From IDS-8 sp964424805 (GTDB taxonomy: Bacteria; Pseudomonadota; Gammaproteobacteria; Steroidobacterales; Woeseiaceae): 64,000 bases of DNA. Below, one piece after another: positions 17,188 to 26,396 of this stretch (position 1 is its first letter; each line of letters starts with the position of its first letter). Both the position numbers and the translations under genes were made by a program. The notes under the pieces are model-generated. The model was not told the origin of the DNA. It saw nothing but the letters and a program-made list of their open reading frames with translations, and did not search any database. Location of the stretch: positions 38,316 to 102,315 of the forward strand of contig CAYRKH010000004.1 of NCBI GenBank assembly GCA_964424805.1. The letters are read 5' to 3'.

Positions 17188-18342
17188 TCAGGTGTTGTCG
17201 GTCGGGGTGAGTTTCAGCAGGCGGCCGCCCTTACCGTCTTCGAGCAGCCAGATGGCGCCGTTTGGGCCCTGCTCGACTTCGCGGATGCGCTGGCCCATGG
17301 GATAGCGCTCCGCCTCCCGGGCAGAGTCGCCCTCGATTGCGACCCGCACGAGCGCCTCCCCGCCCAGCGCGCCGATCAGGGCGTTGCCCTGCCAATCGGG
17401 GAACAGCTCGCCGGTATAGAACACCAGGCTGCCCGGTGAGATCGCCGGCACCCAGAACACCTTCGGCGCCTCGAACTCGGGCCGCGTGTCGTGATCGGGA
17501 ATGCTCCGGCCGTCGTAGTGATCGCCGTTGGAGACGATCGGGTAGCCGTAGTTCTCACCTTTCACGATGAGGTTCAGCTCGTCGCCGTGCCGCGGGCCCA
17601 TTTCCAGCTCCCACAGCCGGCCCTCCGGATCGAACGCGAGTCCCAGCGGATTTCGCTGCCCCAGCGTCCAGACCTGCGCCGCGACGCCGCCCTGGTCGGC
17701 GAACGGGTTGTCGGCCGGCGAAGAGCCGTCGTCGTTCAGCCGGATCACCTTGCCGAGGTTCTGCTGCATGTCCTGCGCGGGCGTGAACTTCTGCCGCTCG
17801 CCGGAGGAGATGAACAGGTAGCCGTCCGGCGCGAAGGCGATGCGGTGGCCGTAGTGCCCCCGGCCGCTGACCTTCGGCTCCTGGCGCCAGATGACCTGCT
17901 GCTCGCCGAGCGCACCGCCGTTGCCCGCCAGCTCGAGTTTTGCGCGCATGACGGCGGCGCCGCGCGTGTCGCCGTCGCCCGCTTCCGCGTAGCTCAGGTA
18001 GATCACGCCGTTCTCCGCGAAGTCCGGGTGCAGGACGACGTCGCCCAGGCCGCCCTGGCCTCCGTAGTCGACTTCGGGCACGCCGCTCACCGGCGCCGAT
18101 TTCTTGCCGTCCGTCGTGACCACCAGCAGCCGGCCCGGCTTCTCGGTCACGAGCAGGCGGCCGTCCGGCAGGAAGGTCATCGCCCAAGGCTCGTCGAACG
18201 TCGCAACCGCGGTTGCCGTGAACGGTTGCTCGCCGGGAGCCGTGCTGCCGTTCGCGGCCTGTGCAGTGTCCGCGTTGCCGCAGGCGGCCAACAGGATCCC
18301 GGCGGCGGCGATGATGGAGGCGTTCAGGTAGGCTCGAAGCAT
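17188..18342 (-). CDS. PQQ-dependent sugar (sorbosone/aldose) dehydrogenase-like lipoprotein
   Basis: 384 residues with a lipoprotein signal (lipobox LLAAC, Cys 21). The rest is a six-bladed beta-propeller of the soluble glucose/sorbosone dehydrogenase type: FDEPWAMTFLPDGRLLVTEKPGRL, GGQGGLGDVVLHPDF, SGRGHYGHRIAFAPDGYLFIS, QVWTLGQRNPLGLAFDP and ELEMGPRHGDELNLI. These enzymes oxidise aldoses in the periplasm with PQQ; PQQ synthesis genes are not in this window. ATG 18342 is preceded by AGAGGA at about 8 bases. The same fold includes Asd/YliI proteins, so the sugar is not assigned. Confidence 0.9.
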   Translation of the reverse strand: MLRAYLNASIIAAAGILLAACGNADTAQAANGSTAPGEQPFTATAVATFDEPWAMTFLPDGRLLVTEKPGRLLVVTTDGKKSAPVSGVPEVDYGGQGGLGDVVLHPDFAENGVIYLSYAEAGDGDTRGAAVMRAKLELAGNGGALGEQQVIWRQEPKVSGRGHYGHRIAFAPDGYLFISSGERQKFTPAQDMQQNLGKVIRLNDDGSSPADNPFADQGGVAAQVWTLGQRNPLGLAFDPEGRLWELEMGPRHGDELNLIVKGENYGYPIVSNGDHYDGRSIPDHDTRPEFEAPKVFWVPAISPGSLVFYTGELFPDWQGNALIGALGGEALVRVAIEGDSAREAERYPMGQRIREVEQGPNGAIWLLEDGKGGRLLKLTPTDNT

Positions 18343-18415
18343 GGCGCGGTCCTCTTGTTCGGCGCTGGAACGATAGCACGTCGCGCCGCGGGGCTGCGGC
18401 GGGGAAGGCGCCGTA

Positions 18416-19741
18416 TCAGGCCTGCGCCTCTTTCAGCCGCAGCGCCGACGCCGCCGCGACCAGCGAGACGACCGAGAGCGACAGCACCGCCACGGCCGGC
18501 CCGCCCACGGCAACGAGCGCGCTCACGGCACCGCCGGCCAGCAGCAGCACGCCGATGACCGTGTTGCTGACCGCGACGTAGCTCGCGCGGTTTTCCGCGG
18601 TAGCGATGTCGATCAGGTGCGTTTTGCGGCCCGCGCGCACGCCTTCGTGCGCGACGTTCAGGAGGAAATAGCTCACCGCAAAAAAGACCGCCGGGTACGG
18701 CAGGTCCTCGATGCTCGAAACGCCGACGGTGATGAAACCCGCAACCGCCGCGAGCGCGGCGGCCGTTGCCATCGTCCTCCGGCTCGAGCGGTCGGACAGG
18801 CGTCCCCAGACCGCCGCGCTCGCGAAGCCCGCCGCCCCGGTGGCGATGAGCAGCGCGCCGAGCTGCGAGATCGCTCCCTCGGAGGCGCGGCTCGCGAGGC
18901 TGATGTAGAACGGCGCGACCAGCGCCGTCGACAGGAGCAGCGTGCGCACGATCAGGAACTGCCGCAGGTCCGGGTCCCTGCGGATCAGCCCGAGCTGCCG
19001 TACCGCTTCGGTGATGGCGTTACCGCCGCCTTCGGTCGCGCCCGCGTACTCCGCGATCCGGCTGAAGAGCAGCGCCGCGAGGATCCACAGGGCGCCCGCG
19101 GCGGACAGCAGCGTCGCGAAGAACGCCGTCCCCTGCCGGTCCGGGGCCACGACGAACCAGAGCGCGCCCACCACGATCGTGATCGCGCCCGCGAGCGAAG
19201 AGGCGTAGCCGCTTGCCGTGCCGCGGCGGCTCTTGCTGATGGTCTTTCCCAGCACGTCCTTGTCCGCGATGGAGCACACGCCGCGCGCGAGGCTGAACAC
19301 CACCAGCAGCGCGAGGATCGACCAGCCGGCCACGGCGCCGCGCTGGGTGAGCGCCACGAGGGCCATGCAGGCGACGGCGATGCCCTGCACGATGCTGCCG
19401 CCGACCCAGAACCATTTCCTGACCGGCACCTGGCGAATGTACCGCGCGATGAAGAGCTGCGGCAGGAGCGACAGCGATTCGCGCACCGGCACGAGGAACC
19501 CGAGCATGAAGGTCGGCGCACCGAGGTGGATGAGCAGCCAGGAAAGAACCACCTTCGGGCTCGACAGGAGGTCCCCGGTCTTGGTGGCCACCAGCGAGCC
19601 GATGTGGATGAAAAAATTCCGCGGCTGCTCGCGGCAGGCCTCCGCCGGGATGTCGCGGCAGACGCGCGCATCCTCGTCGCCGGTCAGGAGGTCGTAAAGA
19701 TCGCGGGTCAAACCGGGTTGTGCAGTGGCTTCGGTGTTCAT
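18416..19741 (-). CDS. MFS transporter
   Basis: 441 residues, about 12 hydrophobic segments with a central hydrophilic loop (around residue 230), as in major facilitator proteins. The N-terminal cytoplasmic stretch of about 60 residues precedes the first membrane segment (VVLSWLLIHLGAPTFMLGFL). The cytoplasmic loop SKSRRGTASGYASS fits the family. Substrate unknown. It is 73 bp upstream of the PQQ dehydrogenase on the same strand, so co-transcription is possible. The gamma-glutamyltransferase gene is divergent, with REP copies between. Confidence 0.85.
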   Translation of the reverse strand: MNTEATAQPGLTRDLYDLLTGDEDARVCRDIPAEACREQPRNFFIHIGSLVATKTGDLLSSPKVVLSWLLIHLGAPTFMLGFLVPVRESLSLLPQLFIARYIRQVPVRKWFWVGGSIVQGIAVACMALVALTQRGAVAGWSILALLVVFSLARGVCSIADKDVLGKTISKSRRGTASGYASSLAGAITIVVGALWFVVAPDRQGTAFFATLLSAAGALWILAALLFSRIAEYAGATEGGGNAITEAVRQLGLIRRDPDLRQFLIVRTLLLSTALVAPFYISLASRASEGAISQLGALLIATGAAGFASAAVWGRLSDRSSRRTMATAAALAAVAGFITVGVSSIEDLPYPAVFFAVSYFLLNVAHEGVRAGRKTHLIDIATAENRASYVAVSNTVIGVLLLAGGAVSALVAVGGPAVAVLSLSVVSLVAAASALRLKEAQA

Positions 19742-19805
19742 CGGGCTGCATTGTCGGCCAAGTCAGCGGTCGGCACCACATCCTGTAGAATGCCTCGCCT
19801 GGCCC

Positions 19806-19903
19806 GTGGGAGCGCGCATCGCGCGCGATGCCACGGCCGTTGCTCATCACACGTGGCGGGCGATGCCGTCCGCGGTGGCATCGCGCGCGGTGCGCGCCCC
19901 TAC
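19806..19903. repeat. REPIN between MFS and ggt genes
   Basis: Forward copy 19806-19834 (GTGGGAG head) and reverse copy 19875-19903 flank a 40-bp spacer. Neither copy touches a stop codon because the flanking genes are divergent; the repeat sits in the shared upstream region. Confidence 0.88.
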
Positions 19904-19927
19904 GGGCACATAACCAGGATTCCGGCG

Positions 19928-21655
19928 ATGGGAAGGATGTTGAAGGATATGATTCGGGTGCGCGGCATTGTCTTCGCCGCATGCACGACCGCCCTGCTGC
20001 TCGGCAGCATTACCGCCGAGGCCGACCGCCTGCCGGTGCGCGGCAAGCACGGGATGGTGGCGACGTCGTCGGAAATAGCCTCCAGGGTCGGCATCGAGGT
20101 GCTGAAGGAGGGCGGCAACGCCGTGGATGCCGCGGTAGCGACGGCGTTCGCAATGGCCGTGACCTGGCCGTCGGCCGGCAACATCGGCGGCGGCGGCTTC
20201 CTCGTCTATCACGGCGCCGACGGCTACGCCACGACTTTCGACTTCCGTGAGAAGGCACCGCTCGCCGCCAGCGAGACCATGTACCTCGATGAGTCGGGCG
20301 AAGTGCGGGAAGGCTACCCGAATCACCTCGGGATACTCGCCGTCGGCGTACCGGGCACGGTTGCGGGGCTCGCGCTCGCGCACCGGGAGCTCGGCAAGCT
20401 CGAGTGGCCGGCGCTCGTCGAGCCCGCCGTGGAGCTCGCACGCAAAGGCATCCCGATCACCTGGGCCCTGCACGATGATTTCCGCGACCGGCAGGAGTTC
20501 TGGGCGAAGTACCCGAGCTCGGCGGCGAAGTTCCTCAAGGAAGACGGCTCCTTTTACCAGCCGGGTGACCGGTGGGTTCAGCCCGACCTTGCCGACGCAC
20601 TGGCACGTATCCGGGACCACGGCCACGACGGCTTTTACCGCGGCAAAACCGCCGAGCTGATCGCGGACTTCATGCGCGAGAACGGCGGGCTGATCACCCT
20701 CGACGACCTCGCCCGCTACGAAGCCGTGGAACGCGAACCGATCCGCGGCAGCTACCGCGGTTACGACATCGTCGGCATGCCGCCGCCGAGCTCGGGCGGC
20801 ATCATCATGGTGGAGATGCTGAACATCCTGGAAGGGTATGACCTGGCTGCCGCCGGGCTCAATTCCGCGCAATACCTGCACCTGCTCACGGAAGCCATGC
20901 GCCGCGGCTACGCCGACCGCGCGGAGTACCTGGGCGACCCGGACTTCGTGGACGACATGCCGATCGAGCGCCTCATCTCCAAGGAATACGCCGCCAGCCT
21001 GCGGGCGACGATCGACCCGGCCAAAGCGTCGCAAAGCGACCCCGCGGAATTCGCCGGGATCTACGAGAGCCCGAGCACGACCCACATCTCGATCGTCGAC
21101 GACGCGGGCAACATGGTGTCGCTGACTTATACGCTGGAGTGGAGTTACGGCTCGCACATCGTGGTGGACGGCGCGGGCTTCCTGCTCAATAACGAGATGG
21201 GCGATTTCAACGCGCAGCCGGGCGTCACGGACGCTCAAGGGCGTATCGGCACCGAGCCGAACCTGATCCGGCCGGAGAAGCGCATGCTTTCCAGCATGTC
21301 ACCGACGATCGTGGCGAAAGATGGCGTACCGATCATGGCGATCGGCACGCCGGGCGGCAAGACGATCATCACGACGACGATGCAGGTGATCCTGAACGTC
21401 CTCGACCACGGGCTCGACATCGGCGAGGCGATCGAGGCCGGCCGCATCCACCATCGCTGGCTGCCGGACTACACGCGCTTCGAGAAGCCCGGGTTCTCGC
21501 CCGATACGGTCCGGCTGTACGAGGCACTGGGGCACGAGGTGCGCTTCCAGGGCGGCATGGGCTCCGCGATGGGCGTCTACCACGACCTGGAGAACGACGT
21601 TTACCTCGGCGCGGCCGACTCGCGCTCACCGGACGGCGGCGCGGCAGGCTACTGA
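19928..21655 (+). CDS. ggt: gamma-glutamyltransferase (Ntn hydrolase), exported
   Basis: 575 residues with a signal peptide (to about residue 31, ending ITAEA). The precursor self-cleaves before the nucleophile Thr 384 in STTHISIVD, giving large and small subunits. Conserved elements include EGGNAVDAAVATAFA, NIGGGGFLV, VPGTVAGL, PPPSSGGI and the late SSMSPTIV and TPGGKTI. It hydrolyses or transfers gamma-glutamyl groups of glutathione and related peptides in the periplasm. ATG 19928 has AGGA 8 bases upstream; in-frame ATGs at 19937 and 19949 are alternatives. Confidence 0.95.
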   Translation: MGRMLKDMIRVRGIVFAACTTALLLGSITAEADRLPVRGKHGMVATSSEIASRVGIEVLKEGGNAVDAAVATAFAMAVTWPSAGNIGGGGFLVYHGADGYATTFDFREKAPLAASETMYLDESGEVREGYPNHLGILAVGVPGTVAGLALAHRELGKLEWPALVEPAVELARKGIPITWALHDDFRDRQEFWAKYPSSAAKFLKEDGSFYQPGDRWVQPDLADALARIRDHGHDGFYRGKTAELIADFMRENGGLITLDDLARYEAVEREPIRGSYRGYDIVGMPPPSSGGIIMVEMLNILEGYDLAAAGLNSAQYLHLLTEAMRRGYADRAEYLGDPDFVDDMPIERLISKEYAASLRATIDPAKASQSDPAEFAGIYESPSTTHISIVDDAGNMVSLTYTLEWSYGSHIVVDGAGFLLNNEMGDFNAQPGVTDAQGRIGTEPNLIRPEKRMLSSMSPTIVAKDGVPIMAIGTPGGKTIITTTMQVILNVLDHGLDIGEAIEAGRIHHRWLPDYTRFEKPGFSPDTVRLYEALGHEVRFQGGMGSAMGVYHDLENDVYLGAADSRSPDGGAAGY

Positions 21656-21673
21656 CGACCGCCTGACGGCACT

Positions 21674-22002
21674 GTAGGAGCGCGCATCGCGCGCGATGCC
21701 TCGGCCACCGGGATGAGCATCGCGCGCAATGCGCGCTCCTAACTACGCAAGCCGCGGGCTCAACATCATCGCCCACCGGGATGGGCATCGCGCGCAGTGC
21801 GCGCTCCTACTCCGCAAGCCGCGGGCTCAACATCATCACCCACCGGGATGGGCATCGCGCGCAATGCGCGCTCCTACTCCGCGGGCTCAACATCATCACC
21901 AGCCGGGGTGGGCATCGCGCGCGATGCGCGATGCGCCAGCAAACCGCGCGCTGGACATCGTCGCCAGCCGGGGTGGGCATCGCGCGCAGTGCGCGCTCCT
22001 AC
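21674..22002. repeat. REP cluster between ggt and diheme cytochrome genes
   Basis: One forward and five reverse-type copies. The reverse copies are separated by near-identical spacers containing GCGGGCTCAACATCATC and CACCGGGATGGGCATC or CAGCCGGGGTGGGCATC, a short tandem expansion of period about 70 bp. This fills the whole intergenic space. The last copy supplies the TAG stop (22001-21999) of the cytochrome gene. Confidence 0.92.
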
Positions 22003-22856
22003 TTTGCGCCCAGCGACTTCAGGTACACGGCGATCGCGTGCCGGTCTGCGTCGGTCAGGTAGCTGGTGCCGTCCTCGATGACCGCCGCCATGCTGCCGCC
22101 GGCGAAATCGCCGTTGGGCTCCATCCCGATGTCGAGGAAGTATTCGATATCGCCGAGTGACCACTTGCCTATGCCCTCCTCGGGGTCGGCGGTGATATTC
22201 GGCATCTTCTCGCCGCCGGGACCGTCGGGATTGCCCGTCAATTCGCGATCCTGCTGCAACACGCCGAAGCGTCCGCGCGGCGTGTGGCATTCGCCGCAAT
22301 GGCCGAGATGCCGCACGAGGTAGGCACCGCGGTTCCACTCCTCGCTCGCCTGCGGGTCCGGCTCGAAACGCCCGGGATTGAAATAGCGCCGTTTCCACAG
22401 GCCCGCGCCGAAACGCGAGGCCAGGAACGAGAGTTCGTGCCTGGGCGTCGTTTGCCTGACCGGCTCGAGGCTGTCGAGGTAGGCCTTTATCGCGAGCAGG
22501 TCCTCACGGCTGGCACCGGTGTACGACGTATACGGGAATGCCGGGAAATAATGTTTGCCTTCGGGGCTCACGCCGAGCCAGAACGCGTTGACGAACTCGT
22601 CGTCGGACCAGCCGCCGATGCCGGTCTCGACGTCGGGCGTGATGTTCGGGGCGTAGAAGGTGCCGTAGGGCGATTCCAGCGCGCGCCCGCCGGCGAACGG
22701 CACGGCGTCATCGGTTTCGGCCGTGTGGCAGGTGACGCAGCCGCCGGCGTGAACCAGGTACTCGCCCCGTTCCACGGGGCTGTCGCCGCCCGGCGCCGCC
22801 ATCGCGGCGGGCAGGATCGCCGCGGCAAGGACGAAGGCGATCGCCCTAATCGTCAT
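21999..22856 (-). CDS. diheme cytochrome c
   Basis: 285 residues; signal peptide 1-20 (ILPAAMA). Two haem-binding motifs: CVTCH at 40-44 and CGECH in the second half, each in a cytochrome c class I-like domain, with MAPNITPD-like context (FYAPNITPDVETGIGGWSD and KMPNITADPEEGIGKWS) seen in diheme subunits of alcohol, sorbitol and other membrane dehydrogenases. It probably carries electrons in the periplasm. It overlaps the 3' end of the cytochrome c'-like gene by 11 bp, so the two are translated together. A PQQ-type dehydrogenase (17188-18342) is a possible donor, but the link is speculative. The stop is from a REP head. Confidence 0.9.
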   Translation of the reverse strand: MTIRAIAFVLAAAILPAAMAAPGGDSPVERGEYLVHAGGCVTCHTAETDDAVPFAGGRALESPYGTFYAPNITPDVETGIGGWSDDEFVNAFWLGVSPEGKHYFPAFPYTSYTGASREDLLAIKAYLDSLEPVRQTTPRHELSFLASRFGAGLWKRRYFNPGRFEPDPQASEEWNRGAYLVRHLGHCGECHTPRGRFGVLQQDRELTGNPDGPGGEKMPNITADPEEGIGKWSLGDIEYFLDIGMEPNGDFAGGSMAAVIEDGTSYLTDADRHAIAVYLKSLGAK

Positions 22857-23313
22857 CCCGGCGGAATTTATCGTGGCAGCCGCGGCAGGAGGCACCGACA
22901 TCGCGCAGCGCCAGGCCAATGGCCCGCTGGTCGCCCGTAGACGCGACCTCGGCGAGCGCGGCGGTGGCCTGCTCCGCTGCGGTGACCGCCTTCGCGAACT
23001 CCTCGGGCTGCTCCCAGATCGCCGGCAGCGCTTCGGAATCGTCCACGTTCGAGCCGGCCGGAAACACGTAGCCCAGCTCCGCAGCCGTCATGGCGAGCGC
23101 CTGCGCGTGGTCGCCCAGGAAGCCGTTATCCTCCACGAGGCCGCGCACGTGCTTCGAGATGGCGGAAACGTGCGCGCCCAGGGCCGACATGATCGTCTCC
23201 CGGTATTCCTTCGCGTCTTCGGGGGTCGCCTGCGCCTGGGCGGTGCCGGATACGGCCGCGACCACGAGGTACAAACCAGCGGCGAGCGCCGGGACCGGGT
23301 TCCTGCGATGCAT
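22846..23313 (-). CDS. cytochrome c'-like protein (class II)
   Basis: 155 residues; signal peptide (to about residue 28, ending TAQAQ). Single haem motif CRGCHDKFR near the C-terminus (about 142-150), on the last helix of a four-helix bundle, as in class II cytochromes c and c'. Members bind NO or O2 or carry electrons. ATG 23313 has GGAG 8 bases before it. The coding end overlaps the diheme cytochrome start by 11 bp. Confidence 0.87.
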   Translation of the reverse strand: MHRRNPVPALAAGLYLVVAAVSGTAQAQATPEDAKEYRETIMSALGAHVSAISKHVRGLVEDNGFLGDHAQALAMTAAELGYVFPAGSNVDDSEALPAIWEQPEEFAKAVTAAEQATAALAEVASTGDQRAIGLALRDVGASCRGCHDKFRRDDD

Positions 23314-23398
23314 GTGCAATGCTCCGTTGTTGTGATTGGCCGCCCGAGAATACCCTCGCGCCCCCTCCCTTCACAATCCAACCGCCGCAACAACACCT

Positions 23399-23428
23399 GT
23401 AGGAGCGCGCATCGCGCGCGATGCCACC
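23399..23428 (+). repeat. single REP copy
   Basis: One forward copy with GTAGGAG head, in the 170-bp gap between the cytochrome c' start and the CocE-type hydrolase stop; it does not overlap a coding end. Confidence 0.88.
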
Positions 23429-23483
23429 AATCCCTCCGCTTGCCGCCAGCGTACCGGTTGCGATGGACGTGGCATAGCGCGAG

Positions 23484-25166
23484 TCAATCGTCGACGACCG
23501 GCAGCAGGAGGCGCGAGGGATACGCTTCACTGTGGTGAACCGTAATGCGCGCCGGCCGCGACTCCGCGGAGAAAACTTCGGACTCACCCGTCTGCAGGTT
23601 GCGCGAGAAGTGCGGTGCGAACGAGGCGGACACCTGCACGCGCAGCCGGTGCCCCGCCCGGAACCGGTTGCCCGTAACCAGGTTCGGCAGCCGCAGCTCG
23701 TAGACGTCGCCCGGGTCCAGCGGCTGCCGGCCGGCCGCGGGGTCCCGGTAACTCGCGCGCAGCATGTCGTTGCCCGGGCCCATGAGGTTGATCGCGCGGC
23801 CGTCCGGGTAGACGTCGAGCACGCGCACCCACAGGTCGAAGTCGCGGCAGTCACAGGACACGTACACGACTGCCTCGAGCGCGCCCGCGACCGCCAGGTC
23901 CTCCCCGAGGGGCGCGCTGTCGAAGACCAGCAGGTCGTCGCGTCCGGCGAGCGCGCTGTAGTCGCGCGGAGCGAACGAGGCGTAGGGATCGACGACCGGG
24001 TGCGCCGGATCCGCGACGAAGCTGCTGGATTGCGGCGCCGCCGGCGGCGTCGCCTCACGGCGCAGTCGTTCCCCACCCCACAGGTACAGCGGCAGCTCGC
24101 GGGCGGCAGCAGGCGGCCAGCTCGCCGACACCTGCCAGCGGTTCGCGCCCATCATGAAGTAACGCACCGGCGGCCCGGCCGCAAAGCGGTTGCCGACGCC
24201 CTTCAGGTAGTGATCGAAAAAATCGAGCACCAGGTCGTCGTAGTCGATCGCGGCCGCCGGCCCGAAGTCGAGGGCGCCCGTTTCGCCCGTCTCTGTCGAG
24301 CCGACGCCGTGCACCCAGGGGCCGAGCACGAGGTGCGTGTCCGCCTCACCTTCCGGCCGGGTCGCTACCAGCCCGTTGAAGTTCGTGGCTGCGCCTTCGG
24401 GGCCGTAAGCCTCGTCGAACCAGCCGCTCAGGTTCAGGACGGCCGCGTCGACGCGATCGTAGCGGCCGCGAATCTCGGCCCAGTCCCACCACGGGTCTTC
24501 CGGCGGGTGACGCAGCCATTCGTAGTAATACGGCGCGACCTCCTGCAGGTACGGCAGCTCGACGAGCGGCAGCCAGGATCGGTACCTGTCCGCGACCTCC
24601 CCCCATTTTGCGGCCGCCTGCTCGCTGTCGGTGAGGCCCGGCAGGCCGAGCCTTTGGCGCGTGTCGGGCGCGATGTTGACGTAGATCCACGGCAGCCACG
24701 ACAGGTCGAAGATGCCGTTCATGTAGAAGAAATTTCGCGGCGACGAGAACGTCATCGCGGGCACCATGGCGCGGAGATGCGGCGGCGATTCGATCGCCGC
24801 AAGCCACTGCACGGCGCCGGGATACGAGAGCCCGTAGGTGCCGACGACGCCGTTCGACCACGGCTGCACCGCTGCCCATTCGATCGTGTCGTAGCCGTCC
24901 GTGCCCTCGTGGCGGTACGGCTCGAACGTACCTTCGGAGGCGTACCGGCCGCGCACGTCCTGCAGCACGACGGCGTAGCCTCTCTCGACCGCGCGCAGGT
25001 GCGTGTCGTAGGCCACGGAGGCTGCAGCCTTACCGTAAGGCGTGCGGTAGACGAGCACCGGAACCGGGCCCGGCGCGGCAGGCCGATAGACGTCGGCGCG
25101 CAGGACGACGCCGTCGCGCATGGGCACGGCTACGTTTTGCTCCACCACAGCCCGCGTGTCATCCAT
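23484..25166 (-). CDS. CocE/NonD-type hydrolase (second copy)
   Basis: 560 residues from ATG 25166. The S15/CocE core has VPMRDGVVLRADVYRP, the oxyanion-side RTPYGK, VLQDVRGRYASEGTF and the nucleophile S114 in TYGLSYPGAVQ; the C-terminal jelly-roll holds GHRLRVQVSASFAPHFSRN. An in-frame GTG at 25307 would add 47 residues with a lipoprotein-like signal (RRERHRG then ALIACIAGC), so the mature enzyme may be a lipoprotein; I give the conservative ATG. The substrate is an ester, amide or X-Pro peptide bond, not resolved. Divergent from the cyanophycinase gene. Confidence 0.88.
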   Translation of the reverse strand: MDDTRAVVEQNVAVPMRDGVVLRADVYRPAAPGPVPVLVYRTPYGKAAASVAYDTHLRAVERGYAVVLQDVRGRYASEGTFEPYRHEGTDGYDTIEWAAVQPWSNGVVGTYGLSYPGAVQWLAAIESPPHLRAMVPAMTFSSPRNFFYMNGIFDLSWLPWIYVNIAPDTRQRLGLPGLTDSEQAAAKWGEVADRYRSWLPLVELPYLQEVAPYYYEWLRHPPEDPWWDWAEIRGRYDRVDAAVLNLSGWFDEAYGPEGAATNFNGLVATRPEGEADTHLVLGPWVHGVGSTETGETGALDFGPAAAIDYDDLVLDFFDHYLKGVGNRFAAGPPVRYFMMGANRWQVSASWPPAAARELPLYLWGGERLRREATPPAAPQSSSFVADPAHPVVDPYASFAPRDYSALAGRDDLLVFDSAPLGEDLAVAGALEAVVYVSCDCRDFDLWVRVLDVYPDGRAINLMGPGNDMLRASYRDPAAGRQPLDPGDVYELRLPNLVTGNRFRAGHRLRVQVSASFAPHFSRNLQTGESEVFSAESRPARITVHHSEAYPSRLLLPVVDD

Positions 25167-25367
25167 GGCGGCAGGGTTTACGGCAGGCGTCGGCGCATCG
25201 CCGCAGCCGGCGATGCACGCGATCAGCGCGATACCGGCGCCGCGGTGCCGCTCCCGCCGTGAGCCGCGGCCGCACTCTGCCCGGGTGCCACATCGTGAAA
25301 CCGCCACCGGCGGCCGGCGGCTCCGTTCGTTTATGCTCGCGGCTCCGCCGCTGGAGGGGATAGGCGC

Positions 25368-26396
25368 TTGGATCATTCTGCTTCTTTGCACCGCGCTGCC
25401 GTTCGCATCGTCAAGTGCACAATCTATGCGCTCGCTCTCACGATCACAACGGCGCAAGCCGACCCGGGTTACCGCTACTACGTCACCGGCAGCGAGGAAG
25501 ACGTCACGACACCGACGCGCGGTTTGCTCGTGATGCAGGGCGGCGGCACCGACGTGGACGAGAACTACGTGCGCATGGGCGAGCACGGCGGCGGCGGCGA
25601 TTTCGTCGTGCTGCGCGCGTCGGGCGCCGACGAATACAACGATTACGTGTACGCGCTGTGCAACTGCGACTCCGTGGAAACGCTGGTGTTCGAGAACCGT
25701 GCCGCAGCCTACGACCCGTTCGTCGCCGAGACGATCCGCAACGCGGAAGCGCTGTTCATCGCGGGCGGCGACCAGTCGCGCTACGTGCGTTTCTGGCAGG
25801 GCACGCCGGTGGAAGACGCCATCAACCACGTCGCGGCGAAGCCCGCGCCCGTCGGCGGCACCAGCGCCGGGATGGCGATACTCGGCGAGTTCGTCTACGC
25901 GGCGATGAGCGAGGCGAGCCTCACCGCCGGGCACGCGCTGGCGGACCCTTTCCACGACGACCTCACCCTCGCCCGCGATTTCCTCGCGCTGCCCGCGCTC
26001 GGCAATATACTCGCCGACCAGCACTTGCAGGAGCGCGACCGCATCGGCCGCACCCTGGCCATGCTGGCGCGCCTCGTGCACGACGGCTGGACGCCGCAGG
26101 CCCGCGCCATCGCCGCCGACCGCGAAACGTCGCTGCACATCGATCCGGAGACCGGGACGGCGCAGGTATTCGCGACCGCGGATCACGAAACGCCGTACGT
26201 GTACTTCATGCGCACGAGCGGCGCGCCGCAGGTTTGCGAAGCGGGTGTCCCGCTGACCATCCGGGGCATCGAGACGTACCGGCTCGGACCGGGCGGCGCG
26301 TTCGACCTTGCGGCCTGGGAGGGCCGGGGAGGGGTCGCCTACACGCTGTCGGCGGAGGCCGGTGAGCTCGTTTCCTCCCGCGGCGAGGTGTATTGA
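25368..26396 (+). CDS. cyanophycinase (peptidase S51), exported
   Basis: 342 residues from a TTG start with GGAGGGGA about 8 bases upstream. A signal peptide (to about residue 31, ending TTAQA) directs export. The S51 catalytic Ser is S166 in VGGTSAGMAILGEF; FIAGGDQSRYVRFW is also typical. Cyanophycinases cut the Asp-Arg polymer cyanophycin into dipeptides, and extracellular forms occur in bacteria that eat cyanobacterial polymer. No cyanophycin synthetase is seen, in line with scavenging. The 3' end overlaps, on the opposite strand, the remnant of a DUF5916-like gene. Confidence 0.88.
   Translation: MDHSASLHRAAVRIVKCTIYALALTITTAQADPGYRYYVTGSEEDVTTPTRGLLVMQGGGTDVDENYVRMGEHGGGGDFVVLRASGADEYNDYVYALCNCDSVETLVFENRAAAYDPFVAETIRNAEALFIAGGDQSRYVRFWQGTPVEDAINHVAAKPAPVGGTSAGMAILGEFVYAAMSEASLTAGHALADPFHDDLTLARDFLALPALGNILADQHLQERDRIGRTLAMLARLVHDGWTPQARAIAADRETSLHIDPETGTAQVFATADHETPYVYFMRTSGAPQVCEAGVPLTIRGIETYRLGPGGAFDLAAWEGRGGVAYTLSAEAGELVSSRGEVY

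Noticed and set aside
18617..19927. Long open frame continuous with ggt on the plus strand
   Set aside because: The upstream part runs antisense to the MFS gene and is a high-GC shadow; the real ggt start with a good Shine-Dalgarno is at 19928.
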